This document shows, piece by piece, positions 1 to 10,006 of a stretch of 24,892 nt of DNA (positions within the stretch are counted from its first letter, which is position 1; each line of letters starts with the position of its first letter). Made by a program: the position numbers and the translations under genes. The stretch covers positions 504,898 through 529,789 of the forward strand of contig NMRA01000174.1 of NCBI GenBank assembly GCA_002633005.1, in the 5' to 3' direction. The stretch is from Phoronis australis (taxonomy: Eukaryota > Phoronida > Phoronidae). The notes beneath the pieces are model-generated. The model was given only the letters and a program-made list of their open reading frames with translations. It searched no databases and was not told where the DNA came from.

Positions 1-944
1 TAAAGCACGTGCAAACTCACTGCAGTTTTTAGTATCACTTAGGCTTCTTGATATGACACCCGCACGTGCGCGGTCGGGGTTTGACTTGAGTTTAAAAACA
101 AACGAAAAAATGGAACAGTGACATATTGTCAGTTCAATGAGATGGTGTCATTGTGGAAAAAGATTTTATTTTCAACTTTTATAACCGATTTTGCGATCGT
201 CCATTTTAGGCCGACTTGGGCCGGGTCTAAATTGCACCCTCTCTCGGTGAAATCAAAACGAGGCAACGCTGTAAAAAACGAGACGGTGCCGGACATTGAA
301 TGCATTACAACGGAACAAAAATTGGTGTTATTTAATTCTCAGATTATGCTTCAAGTAAGATTCTATGAAATGTCCGATATTTAGGTTCCGTCCGATAATT
401 AGGTACACTATGTGTATGACGATGTACTGATCACCAGTTACTGAGGTAGAAAATTCCACCTCGGGGCACCTGTCCACTGCCAGTTGCCGAGCATTCCAAA
501 AATGTCGGCCAAGAGGCATTGACCATTTGCTGGTGATTTTGATTGGTCTTTATCTGTTGTGTGTTATTCGAGTTTGATGTGTACATACTACATGACAGTG
601 CTCGGTAGGCCTTGAAATTACATGACCATGACAGTACTCAGTAAGCCTTGAAATTCATCAGAGGTGCCCAACTAGTAGTAGTACTACAGTCATTTGTACC
701 AAGCTCAAATCTGTACAAATCTGGTGTTCAAATAAACCACCAGAGATCCTTCTTTCTCTTGATAAAATGCCATTAATTTGTCACTTGCAGTTGAAACCTA
801 TTCTGGTCTTGTTGGATAGATTTTGCCAGTTAATTGGCTATAGATGTAAATTGCAAGGAGACTGACAAATCAAAAGGTCAAAACATTTTCCTTGAGTAAA
901 TGTGAATCATGCAGGTGTTTTGAAACAAGTTAATTCCATTTCAG
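1..944. other. 5' part of NuSAP locus (upstream or intron 1)
   Basis: No exon matching the first half of the SAP domain (the SLKYSDLQ-like helix) was found in any frame. The stretch may be promoter plus 5' UTR or intron 1. Two CACGTG E-boxes sit at 6-11 and 63-68. A 29-bp unit is duplicated at 591-619 and 627-655. Confidence 0.4.
591..655 (+). repeat. 29-bp direct repeat, two copies
   Basis: Units 591-619 and 627-655 start CATGACAGT and end GCCTTGAAATT. They differ at three positions and are separated by 7 bp. Non-coding. Confidence 0.85.
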
Positions 945-1097
945 GCAGCTAAGTTACTGCAGGCGCTCAAGGATTATTATTCTTCAACTAGTGACAAAGA
1001 GAATGATACGAGTAGCCAACAGAACTCTCCCTCCACCGTCATTAACGAAGACGCAAGCCTGACCTCCAAGTTAAATGAATCATCAGACTTTGAAAAG
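945..1097 (+). CDS. NUSAP1: NuSAP exon: SAP domain second half, first KEN box
   Basis: The acceptor is ATTTCAG ending at 944 and the donor is AAAAG|GTGAGC. The exon has 51 codons and is phase 0 at both ends. It begins AAKLLQALKDYY, matching the second helix of the NuSAP SAP domain, a DNA-binding fold. KEN is encoded at 996-1004 within SDKENDTSS. The last 42 nt of the exon are the first copy of a 45-bp tandem duplication. A second donor at 1143 would lengthen the exon by 45 nt in frame. Confidence 0.88.
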
Positions 1098-4000
1098 GTG
1101 AGCCTGACCTCCAAGTTAAATGAATCATCGGAGTTTGACAAGGTGAACCTTAATTTTTACACGTTTTGGTTAGCTGTGCCCAGTGTACCACTCCTTGCTA
1201 TAACGTGTTGGAGGGTCAAGTTATCTTGGAAGATAATTTCTCTCTAAGTCTTGTGTTATTTACCTCAACCTCCATCTATCTTGCTTGTTCCAGTTTTGTT
1301 GCTGAATTCTTCAACCATCGTAATTTTTTTTGCCAGAATGTGTGAATAACTTTGTGTAGAATTGACCAAATAGCATGTAGGTTGGCGTAAGATTGAAGTA
1401 GTCCTTATGAGATCACCTCTTCAAAAATTGTAAAATAATGATTTCTCTCTAGATTTCGAAAGCCTCCAGTAACATAAAGGCAAAACCGAGAACTTTTTAC
1501 AGTTTGAAAGTTTGCAAATGTTAGTGATTAATGTGAATTGTAATCCTTGCACTGTAATGCTGTCAAACTAATAATGCATATATATTGCAGGACAATCAAA
1601 GTCCTAAAGAGAAGAAACCAACTAGAAAACCCAAAAAGGCTCGACATGGTGGCAAACTAACCTCCAAGGACAAAAAGGAGGTTGAAAATGTCCAGCATGA
1701 ACCACAGGTAGAAGTCATGACTGAGCAAGCTGAGGAGAACCGCCCCCCGACCCCTGACCTTCTGGTCAAAGGTGTAAAAATGACACCGGTGCCAACGCCT
1801 GTGAAGAACGCTACCCCTGGATCCTCTTCTGGAGGAGCTCGCAAGAGGAAAAGGACAAAGACCCCCGAGACTAAGCTGGACTCGACATTTGAGATTGAGG
1901 TACGAAAATTACACGACTTGCCCGACTTGAGTCACATGGTCTGAAGCTGTACCACTGGATTGTCCATCAATTTATCACTAATACCATGTCTGCCCATTCT
2001 CCATTTCTGGGTTATTCTCACATACAGTCCTTTTCAAAGCATCCTCTTCTCTTTCTCGCATCCTGTTGCTAGATGTGCTTGTTCATAAAATGAGTGATAA
2101 ATGCTAGGACTGAGAATCTGAATTTGAATTGATCAATCGGAAACCTTTCCGATTCAAGGCTCAATTCTGTATCTGCTTTGACAGACACTGTAACCTGTAA
2201 CTTATTAGTGTCTGTTCACTATGACTATGACTGGGGACTCATCAGACGGTAGTCTGAAAATGAGACTGGACCATAACACGCATGTTCTATTTCCCTAACT
2301 AACAGCAGATGACTTTGGCCTATGCTACTAGATGAAGATTTTCTTGAGGCCGAGGCACTTCACTTCATTAAAATTAGCAATACAGTCACACGGAGATTTG
2401 AAATCAATTTTGAGTCAATGTTTTTTATTGGCAATGAGTTGCCGAATCGTTGCAACACTGATACAAGACCCGGACCTTTCTAAAATGTTTGTTGTAACCA
2501 AAGTTCACTGTAGCAAAGCAGTTTTTATGACGCACAGTTGGTTTTGGACTTGAGGAATGGAATGTTATAACTGAACCAAAATTAAAAACCAGGTTAGCAT
2601 GATTGTACTATAAGACACACTCTTTTTCAAAGCCTTCCTAATCATAAAAGTTATTGTGCCAGTAGAAATTGGCGAGTCTGGTTATGGCGCGGTGCACAAT
2701 TCAAGAATGACATTATGTTCAAATTATTACATGCAGGGAACACTGTGGTGTTACCGTGTCTCTTGTAACTTTTTGGGTGTTTGATTCAGAACACTACGGA
2801 AGCAGCTGCTGTTGATTCAGCAGAAGCACAAGAGGAAATCACTGGACAGACCAAAAGGGCACGAAGGAATACGTACGAAGTGGAGAAAACCAGTCCTGGA
2901 ACGAAGATGATCGTCGAGAACCTCACTCAGGAGATGGACAGTGACGCCATGAAGGCGAGTCTAATGGACGCCATTGAGAAGAAAGTGCAAGAGAAAAGTG
3001 AGTATTCTCCATGCCTGATGGACAAGTAAGAGCTTGTTTTATTTTCAATTCGTGTGGATGCAAGGATTTAAATCCAAGTTTATTTTATTTGGTAATTAAT
3101 TTGTAAATTTGTCATATCATGGGTTTTACGTCTAAACAGATTTCAGTTTGATATTTACGGGAGCATGTCAAATTGAGGGTGTTGTTACATTGATTGAAAC
3201 AGCCTTTTCTGTAAATTGACATTCAAATGCTTGTTGCTGTTGTTTTACTTTATAAAAATATTATTTCAATTATTATGATGCCTACGGAAAGAGACTTTCA
3301 TTCAATTTTAATAGACTGGTGCATTATACATCATATAAGTGTTTCTGTCTGCTTCATCTAGTCTGCATATTACAGAGGCAACCCTCCCCCCTCCTCAGTC
3401 TAAGACGGGGAGCTCGTCAAATATCCCAAGATTTGCCGCCTTCCTAGCTAAGCAGAAACAGGACGGGGCATCATCAGCCAAGAAACCAATCACTCCTGGT
3501 GAGGAAGACAGGCATTTAGTGTTGTTATTTGTCTTCAGTTGGAAGGTGCATGACTGCACATTTAGAGGCATTTCAAGCAGTTACTTGAGAAATTAATATT
3601 TGAAACAGCAGGAACTGCATGTTGAAAAAAATGCAGTATGCAGTTTGTGACTTGCTGTGCATTGCTTTCCTTTTTAAAAATAGTTCTTTAAGTCTTGCTT
3701 TATGACTTAGTTTCTCGTGTTTGTCACAAGTGGACCGTGGTTACTCATGGCTAATGACTTTCTCAAACCACTTTGAGGTTGTGATTTAGAAATGATGTCA
3801 ACGTATTTGTACATCTTTAATGCAAGTGCTGATGAAAAGGGTAATAGTCTGATATAACATGAGAGCATTTTAAGAACCAGTTTTCTCCACTGAATAACGG
3901 ACATCAGCTAGTTCTCAAAACTGTCGCACGTTATATTGGGCTATTGCCGTTGAACACTATGGTATTCTGGTTTCTGCCAGTTCAAGTTACATGCATAACT

Positions 4001-7000
4001 GTTATATTCCATAGTTAACTACGGAGAATTTCACCGTAAGTCAAAACCATGTTTGACAAACATTAGCTAGTAGGCCAGCTGTTGTTTTGTTTTTGCACTA
4101 CATTGTAACCATGGTCAGAAAGCAAGGTCAGACATGGTTATCCGTGCTTTCAAAGAACCAATAAACTAGTGAAGTTCGCTTGTATGATCAACAATCATGA
4201 ATGTATTTGTACAACCTATGGAGAATCATCTAAGGGTCATAGTTTGACCATCGTCAACAATGTTTGAGTTTGGTTTACTTTGGTCAAGTGTATGGTCAAC
4301 AATGGTTGGAAAATAACACCATATTTTACTATGGTTTGGTCACGGTTAATCATGCTTCACTTTGCATGCATTTTGCAGAGGTTTGAGTAGCCTTCATAGT
4401 GTGAAGTGTAAGCGGTGACACCTGTTATATTTTGCTCAAATCAGTTGCATAATGATGAAACTTCACTACACTGTTTGATCTTCACTGATCCTTCTGGAGA
4501 GGGTGCTCCTTGCAGAGCTCATTTAAACTAACTTCCATACATCCACTGTTGCAGGAAACAAGGACTGGAGTAAGATTCACCAGCGTCAGTTTAGCAAGAT
4601 GGAGTCAATCGATGTCTACCTGGCCAAGAAGAATCGACGCACGGAGGAGATGACTGCTTCAGTGAAGAAAGCGAGGCTACTGGCCGAGCAGACACGAAAG
4701 GCTGTGGAGACAATCAAGAACCACCGTACGCCTACTCACAAGGTTTGTTGTGCTTTCGTGTAGAAGCGGCATTGTAAAAGATGCACAGATCCTCATATTT
4801 ACAACAGTTTATGTTGGCATCTTGACAGCTGTATAAGATATGTCACATGCATGCATTGGAGGTAATTGTTAATTCTCTCTAATTATAATTATACTAATGG
4901 AACTTAGGGGTGTGGAAAGACCCACTGTTACTTGTCTTTTAATTTGAAGCCAGCAAAAATAAAGTGAAATGGCATGTGTACCGTAAAGTATCACCTATAA
5001 TGATTGCCAAACTTATCCTTTTTGCATTTTTCAAAAACTCCTACAATTGTTGTGATTGCCAACAGTTTCTCAAAAAGCTACCCGGTGGTAGTTATGGTGT
5101 ACAAATTGATAAAACCTTTGTTTTCTGTTACTTAACTCTTATGGTAAAAATGGAAAAATACAATTTCACTCGTCTGCCCTAATCTGAGATTTTATCAAAC
5201 ACAATGGATAGAATCGTTGGTCGTTCCCTAAATGCAGTTTTTCGCTAAGTGCATTTACATCAGAGCAACACAACTCAGAGAAAGGTGAGAAGTTACAATA
5301 AAGAGTACCACCTGTCTTGATTACACTATTTTTGAAGCTTTAAACATCTTTTAAACTATAGTCTAGGTGAGCTGCAACACACTTGACTGAACTTCTTGGT
5401 TTTTCGTGTGAAGAATTCATCCAGGGATTGGTACACATCAAATTATTCCTTGACAAATTGCTTTTTGTGAAAAATTCCATTTCTGCGTACCCAGCTCCTC
5501 TTTTTGCACAGTTGCACATGTTTTTCCAGGGAGCAAAGATTGTGCGTCCAGTGAAAGGGGGACTCACCTTCAAGTCACCCGCCCACGCTGGTGTGCCATT
5601 CGTTCCCACGGTGACATCCACTAGCAAGATGACCATCAACTTTGCTGGGACAAAGACGCCCTCATTCACCGCTGGCTCAAAACCAGTGACTGGTGAGATT
5701 TTGGATTTAAACGAAATGTCTTAGGAAAAATTGTGGGACACATTGCTACATTTGCTGAACATAGGGTTTTCACCTTTGTGCGCCATTGTTAGTTTGTTAT
5801 GTTGAATCCATGTAGTGTGAGTGATCGTTGGTGTCTACTGTTTGTTTTGTAAAATCACCGTTAACAAAAGTGATTACAGTATGCACATCTGTCTTCCAGT
5901 GAACAGTTATAAAGCAAACAGCCAACAGACATTACTATATCAAGGTACAAAAAGACGTCTTTATTGTGATGTCTACCGGTATTTTGCTAATTATAACTCT
6001 ACACTGGCAGATAGACGAGATAGTTTGTACAGAACTGTCATGTGTTCAGTCAGTTTTGTCTGCTAGAATGGCTCCTGTCATATTATCATAAAACTCCTGC
6101 TCATTAGGTTTCCGCTGGTTACACTGGGCAGTGTTCACAGTGCTCTAACTGTGACAATTTGTTTCTGATAACACTATTGAGGCAGAGTAGTAGCCACAAT
6201 TCGTAATGTAAAATCATGTGCTGAATTGTTATGCTGAGGAACGTGTCACTTTATAATAATACCTATCTATATCCTGACCCCCATTCTGGTTGATAATAGT
6301 CTGAAATCAGTCTCACTGATCATCTGTCACATGATCATTCATCGAAAACCTCTTTAGATGATTATGATCAACCAAAATCGACTGTGTAAACGATCCACTT
6401 GTCAGTTTTGTCCGTGCCTTGCATTTCACTCGTTTTGCCTGTGCCGTGTGTCACACTCTGTTGTCTGTGTTGTGTGTTATACTCCTTTGTCTGTGTGTTC
6501 AGGGTTCAAAAGCAGCACACGCAAGTCTCCCAGACTGAGTGACAACACTAAGGAGAACCAGCCCAAGAAGTCCATGGGTGCCCCAGTCCTGTCAACAGGT
6601 CAGACTCTAAATGCCAGTATTGTTTGTAGCAATAGTGTGTTCTACCTCTTCAACAAAGAATACTTCAGTTCAAGGCAATGCTGTTATAATCTATATGATA
6701 CACACATTTAAAATTATGCTCACTATACTGCATCCTAAACTGAACAATTTTTACCATAACCTTCCAGTGACATCGTTCAACCTGAATGTGACGCAGCCAA
6801 CCCCTGCCAAGAAGCCCGTGTTTGACCTGAAGGCAAGCTTATCCAAGCCAATCACATGGAAGGTGCATAAGGGGAAGCTACAGCCGTGGGAAGTGAAGAA
6901 GTCATCGTACAAGGCGCATCAGCCGCAGACTAAGTAGGTCAACTCATGCGTTAGTGATGATTGCCAATGGACCTCCTGAGCTTGAGGAATTACTAGAAAA

Positions 7001-8195
7001 AAATAGGCTCAAAACGACTGCCCTGCAGTAATTTAGTTTATTCTCATTTGAAGAATGGTTGAGCAGAGTCTATTGTTAATGCCCTTTTCAAATGTCTTTA
7101 GCTGAGAGAAATGATAGTATTAAGTAAGCAAGAGTGAGCGTGTTGCATCTTCAGAACGCAGCCCTCTGGTCTGTTTCCTGAAAGTGACTGAAGAAATTTG
7201 GTCTTACGCTCCACACAACTATTTCTGGAAAATATTTTAATCTCCCTTGAGCAAAAATGCAAACCCTTTGAGAATATACACATAACTGCGAGTTACCTAG
7301 GTAATTTCTATAAATTATTTGTCATGCGCTCATAAGAACTTGGCTAAACCATTAGTCCACAAATTGTGAAATGGTAGCACAATTTGTCATGGACCAGATC
7401 CCTTAACACTATTACATGTCGTGATTCTATTCTGTGTGCTACTCACTTTTCCAAACAAGGATAGCCTCTCGTTAGATACTGTTTACTCATATTTCTACAG
7501 CTGTTCAGTGTGAAGCATACAACCTCATACACTTGGATTAATCTCCATGTTTGGTTCGATGGCCATTCCTTATCCTTTAATATTTTTGCTTTTAGGAAAT
7601 TGTACTTTGTTGCATTCGATTTCATGCCCACTCTATGGTTCTGCATTTGCAAATGTGTTGCATACTGTTTAGGGAATAGGGAATAGTACTATAACTTCCC
7701 AACAATCCGATTCACACAATGACGAATGTCGTCTCATCACACAAAATGAAGACATCAAATAAAGCTTGTTAATTTCTGTATTCTATGGTTGTACTGTGGT
7801 TGGAATATATCTCGTAAGTGCTATTTTTTGGTTTTAATAATAAATTGTCTCGTTTTTAGTTTGTTTTTCATACTCTAAAGTTGGTTACAGTTGACCTGCC
7901 AAAGCAGTGCTCAATACAACTTTGATTACATCAAATGCCCTTGTTTGTCAGTCGACCAAAGTTAGCATCAAGAATGCATTGTATGAATTGCGACGTATGA
8001 TTTTTTTAGATTTCATGTCAATATGTTTTTAGTTTCAATTTGGGCAAGGTAGTGAGCTTACAAAATTATTTGGTGCAAGATTTCATGACCATGAGTCGTG
8101 TCTTTTCCAGGGAGGACCGTGTGAAAGCTGCAAAGGCCAACAGAGCAGACAAAAAATTCAACATGGCCATGCAGAGACGGGGCATTGTTGCTTAG
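945..8195 (+). CDS. NUSAP1: Nucleolar and spindle-associated protein 1 (NuSAP), 9 coding exons, 5' end missing
   Basis: NuSAP is a microtubule-binding and bundling protein that stabilises spindle microtubules around mitotic chromatin; it is held by importins and released by RanGTP. Joining 945-1097, 1591-1899, 2790-2997, 3376-3498, 4555-4742, 5530-5692, 6503-6598, 6768-6933 and 8111-8195 gives 1491 nt, open throughout (496 codons plus stop), with matching intron phases at every junction. Family landmarks are AAKLLQALKDYY (second half of the SAP domain), FSKMESIDVYLAKKN (compare EMESIDQY in human), KKPVFDLKASLSKP (a highly conserved NuSAP signature), HKGKLQPW, and a charged C-terminal helix ending MQRRGIVA. 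Two KEN boxes fit APC/C-Cdh1 turnover known for the family. A basic ARKRKRTK stretch is a likely NLS. The exon with the initiator Met and the first half of the SAP domain is not visible and is probably before position 1. With about 30 more residues the protein would be near 525 aa, against 441 in human. Confidence 0.93.
1056..1145 (+). repeat. 45-bp tandem duplication spanning a splice donor
   Basis: Copy 1 is 1056-1100 and copy 2 is 1101-1145, with only a few substitutions between them. Each contains the codons for SLTSKLNESS followed by [DE]F[ED]K and an AAG|GTG donor. It straddles the end of the SAP-domain exon, creating two donors (1098 GTGAGC and 1143 GTGAAC) 45 nt apart in the same phase. 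Confidence 0.93.
1591..1899 (+). CDS. NUSAP1: NuSAP exon: Lys/Pro-rich linker with NLS
   Basis: The acceptor is TATATTGCAG and the donor is GAG|GTACGA. The exon has 103 codons and is phase 0/0. Its low-complexity, basic sequence has four Thr-Pro sites (PPTPD, VPTPV, NATPG, TKTPE), possible Cdk sites, and a likely bipartite or monopartite NLS, ARKRKRTK. No folded domain is evident. Confidence 0.88.
2790..2997 (+). CDS. NUSAP1: NuSAP exon: acidic/basic linker
   Basis: The acceptor is TTTGATTCAG and the donor is AAAA|GTGAGT. The exon is 208 nt and runs phase 0 to phase 1. It encodes an acidic stretch followed by TKRARRNTYEVEKTSPG, in which RRNT fits the loose Aurora-type basic-basic-x-Thr pattern, then a predicted helical segment up to KKVQEK. 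Confidence 0.85.
3376..3498 (+). CDS. NUSAP1: NuSAP exon: IPRFAAFLAKQKQ segment
   Basis: The acceptor is TATTACAG and the donor is CCTG|GTGAGG. The exon is 123 nt and phase 1/1. It encodes a Pro/Ser-rich stretch, then NIPRFAAFLAKQKQDG, at the position where vertebrate NuSAP has its TPNFKKLH region. The frame joins both neighbours without a stop. Confidence 0.83.
3499..4554. other. NuSAP intron with repeated ATGGTCAAC/ACCATGG-like motifs
   Basis: The intron is 1056 bp. From about 3990 to 4370 it has many variants of ATGGT, CATGGTT, GGTCA and ACCAT, for example two ATGGTCAACAATG-like stretches near 4240-4320. It also has a small inverted pair, ACTACGG and CCGTAAGT, near 4018-4041. It looks like an eroded repeat, and no coding exon is supported. 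Confidence 0.35.
4555..4742 (+). CDS. NUSAP1: NuSAP exon: conserved MESID helix
   Basis: The acceptor is CTGTTGCAG and the donor is AAG|GTTTGT. The exon is 188 nt and runs phase 1 to phase 0. It encodes HQRQFSKMESIDVYLAKKN, one of the best matches to vertebrate NuSAP, followed by a basic helix up to TIKNHRTPTHK. This segment precedes the microtubule-binding central region. Confidence 0.92.
5530..5692 (+). CDS. NUSAP1: NuSAP exon: basic/Pro-rich microtubule-binding region
   Basis: The acceptor is TTTTTCCAG and the donor is ACTG|GTGAGA. The exon is 163 nt and runs phase 0 to phase 1. It is rich in Lys, Thr, Pro and Ser and encodes VRPVKGGLTFKSP and FAGTKTPSFTAGSKPVTG. It lies in the disordered basic part that binds microtubules and importins in vertebrate NuSAP. 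Confidence 0.86.
6503..6598 (+). CDS. NUSAP1: NuSAP exon: second KEN box
   Basis: The acceptor is TGTGTTCAG. The donor ACAG|GTCAGA is rather weak. The exon is 96 nt and phase 1/1. It encodes FKSSTRKSPRLSDNTKENQP, with KEN at 6550-6558, the APC/C-Cdh1 degron type reported for NuSAP. The frame continues cleanly into the next exon after a 169-bp intron, the shortest in the gene. Confidence 0.84.
6768..6933 (+). CDS. NUSAP1: NuSAP exon: KKPVFDLKASLSKP signature
   Basis: The acceptor is CCTTCCAG. The donor CTAA|GTAGGT is chosen because it joins in frame to 8111. The exon is 166 nt and runs phase 1 to phase 2. It carries the most diagnostic family sequence, PAKKPVFDLKASLSKP, then HKGKLQPW and HQPQTK. 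Reading through the donor meets a TAG at once (6935-6937), so intron retention would end the protein here. Confidence 0.92.
6934..8110. other. Last NuSAP intron, with intronic AATAAA signals
   Basis: The intron is 1177 bp, the longest in the gene. It contains AATAAA at 7758-7763 and 7839-7844. Read-through of the donor at 6934 would stop at once and could use these signals, so a shorter 3' isoform is possible. No coding exon is supported. Confidence 0.4.
8111..8195 (+). CDS. NUSAP1: NuSAP last coding exon: charged helical domain and stop
   Basis: The acceptor is CTTTTCCAG. The phase-2 join rebuilds AAG, then EDRVKAAKANRADKKFNMAM and QRRGIVA, then TAG at 8193-8195. It matches the Lys/Arg/Glu-rich helix and MRRGLI-like end of vertebrate NuSAP, and the length to the stop is similar. 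Confidence 0.9.
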
Positions 8196-10006
8196 AAGTG
8201 GAGCATCGTCGCCTGGAAACAATCCTTTTTCACCTTGGTACTGGCACTGTTGCCCAGCTGTGAATCATTATTTCCCAGTATAACAGATTCAAGTTTTCCT
8301 ATAGTATTTTAGCTGTGTCAAAAGCTTTATTTTTATGCCTCATTGTAAATATGCATTGTTTATACTGAAACATCCTTTTAGACAGTTTGAGTGTAGCGAA
8401 TGAAAATTAGGTGTTCAAAAATTCTACTCAGTTTGTTTATCAAAAGAGTAAGAGACTCAATGTTCAATGTAGTGCCAAGGGAAGGCAGTTGGAGACTCAA
8501 TGTACTGCCATGGGAAGTGCCCTCTCGCCTGTTCAATTCCTTGGTGGTGTTAAGAGATAATGGTCCTACGTGTTTACTTAGATACATGCATTTTTTGCGG
8601 AAAGGACTACTGTTTTGATGCCACCATCTAGGGAGTTTTCATCTTGTAATCCTGTCACTGTGTGTGTCCCAATGTTTTCCGGGGTGTTGGAACTCATTTG
8701 AGTTTTGTTTTTGTACGAATTGCAGAATTTGAATCAGCTTTGTATGTTCAGTGCATTGCAGGCTCGTTTGCCATGGACATCATCGAAGACAATGTACTAC
8801 TAGACAACATGGGCAGCTTGTTTAGTAATCTGTGAAAGTTTTTGGATGTGTGAATGTGATGTTTTGTAACTAGTTGCTAATATGTTGCGTAGCGAATACC
8901 TTATTGTTGTAGAAACATTAACTAAAGCTTTTTGGTGTATATTTTCTTATCCAGTGGCCTTGATTTGACGGGTTTTTATATATGAGAAGTAGACTTAAAC
9001 AATAGCAATAGATTGAATGTTTATTTGTAATTGAGTCTTTACCCAGATATAAATTACCAGGCACGTATTGGATGGAGGGGCTGCGTATGCCTCCTGTTCA
9101 CTCCATTTTATGTTGTGTTAGGGAGGAATCTCGTTAGTCAACTGTGTTGAACCACTATGGGCGTCATCTGGCATCCGCACCTTTTAAAACATAGTCAGTT
9201 AACAGAACGACCATACCCGTTATGATGCCTTCATTAGGTAACTTGGTCAATTTGAATAGTTAATGGGAAAAAGCTTGAAACAGTACGATGCTGTCATATT
9301 CTACCACTGTAAAGAATAGTGTGCTGCATGCTAATGTACATATGCTATCATGGTATGTGACAAAAGTAATCAGGCAAAATGTCATTTCTCCGTAATGCGC
9401 TTAATTCTGTTAACAACAAAAATAACTGCCAATGACAATTATGGTGACAAAATTTCTTGTTGCAAAATAACTTGCCACCTTTTAACTTTCCTTTAAATTC
9501 ACTCACATTCTTCGTCATCAGGATAGACTTCTCTAATGGTGAATTTGGCTTCCAGCCAGATGTCATGGCAAGGAGTTGTGGGTTATTTTGTCTGAATTCT
9601 TTTGGCATGTGCTGTACATTATACCTTGGCGAATATAGCAAATTTTTGTAAGACCTGCACATTTTCTTATTTCCTCTATTCCCATTACTGGCACTTGACT
9701 TTACAGTATCTTCAAGCTATGACATTTTTTGCTCAGCCCTCACCGAGAATTGTACACTCAAGGTCACTCAAGGTCAACATGTCTAGATTGTCATGAAAGG
9801 AGCAACAGTTGTCTTGCTAGCTTTTCTCAAGTACTTGCAAGGGGGTGTCTGGTAGCACAAGCCACTGCGATGGGTCTCATTCACTTTTATCTTCGCCTTC
9901 CTTCATTGGAAGTTGTTTGAAACCAGCTCTTCTCTATGCAGACTTTAAAGCACCCTCATGAATTAAGAAAGTTGAACTTAACATTCTATACTGAATTCTA
10001 CTTAAT
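8196..10006. other. NuSAP 3' UTR and downstream flank
   Basis: No gene is supported. I saw no canonical AATAAA on the + strand in the first 1 kb after the stop; the variant TATAAA lies near 9048. A partial tandem duplication, beginning GAGACTCAATGT, occupies 8452-8520. Two perfect TCAAGGTCA nuclear-receptor half-sites lie at 9758-9776. The short ORFs overlap on both strands and resemble no known protein. Confidence 0.4.
9758..9776 (+). promoter_or_regulatory. Two TCAAGGTCA half-sites in direct repeat
   Basis: TCAAGGTCA occurs at 9758-9766 and 9768-9776, with 1 bp between. This is the extended half-site bound by ERR and SF-1/FTZ-F1 class nuclear receptors as monomers. The sequence match is exact, but binding and the target gene are inference, and a chance short duplication is possible. 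Confidence 0.3.

Noticed and set aside
118-384. 88-codon + strand frame as NuSAP exon 1
   Set aside because: Its sequence has no SAP-domain similarity. A possible donor at 355 exists, but nothing else supports it.
945-952. Alternative acceptor GGCAG ending at 948
   Set aside because: It would shift the frame by 4 nt and break the SAP-domain match.
5297-5302. AATAAA in the NuSAP intron before 5530
   Set aside because: It is mid-intron with functional exons downstream and no stop-proximal exon before it, so a poly(A) site is unlikely.
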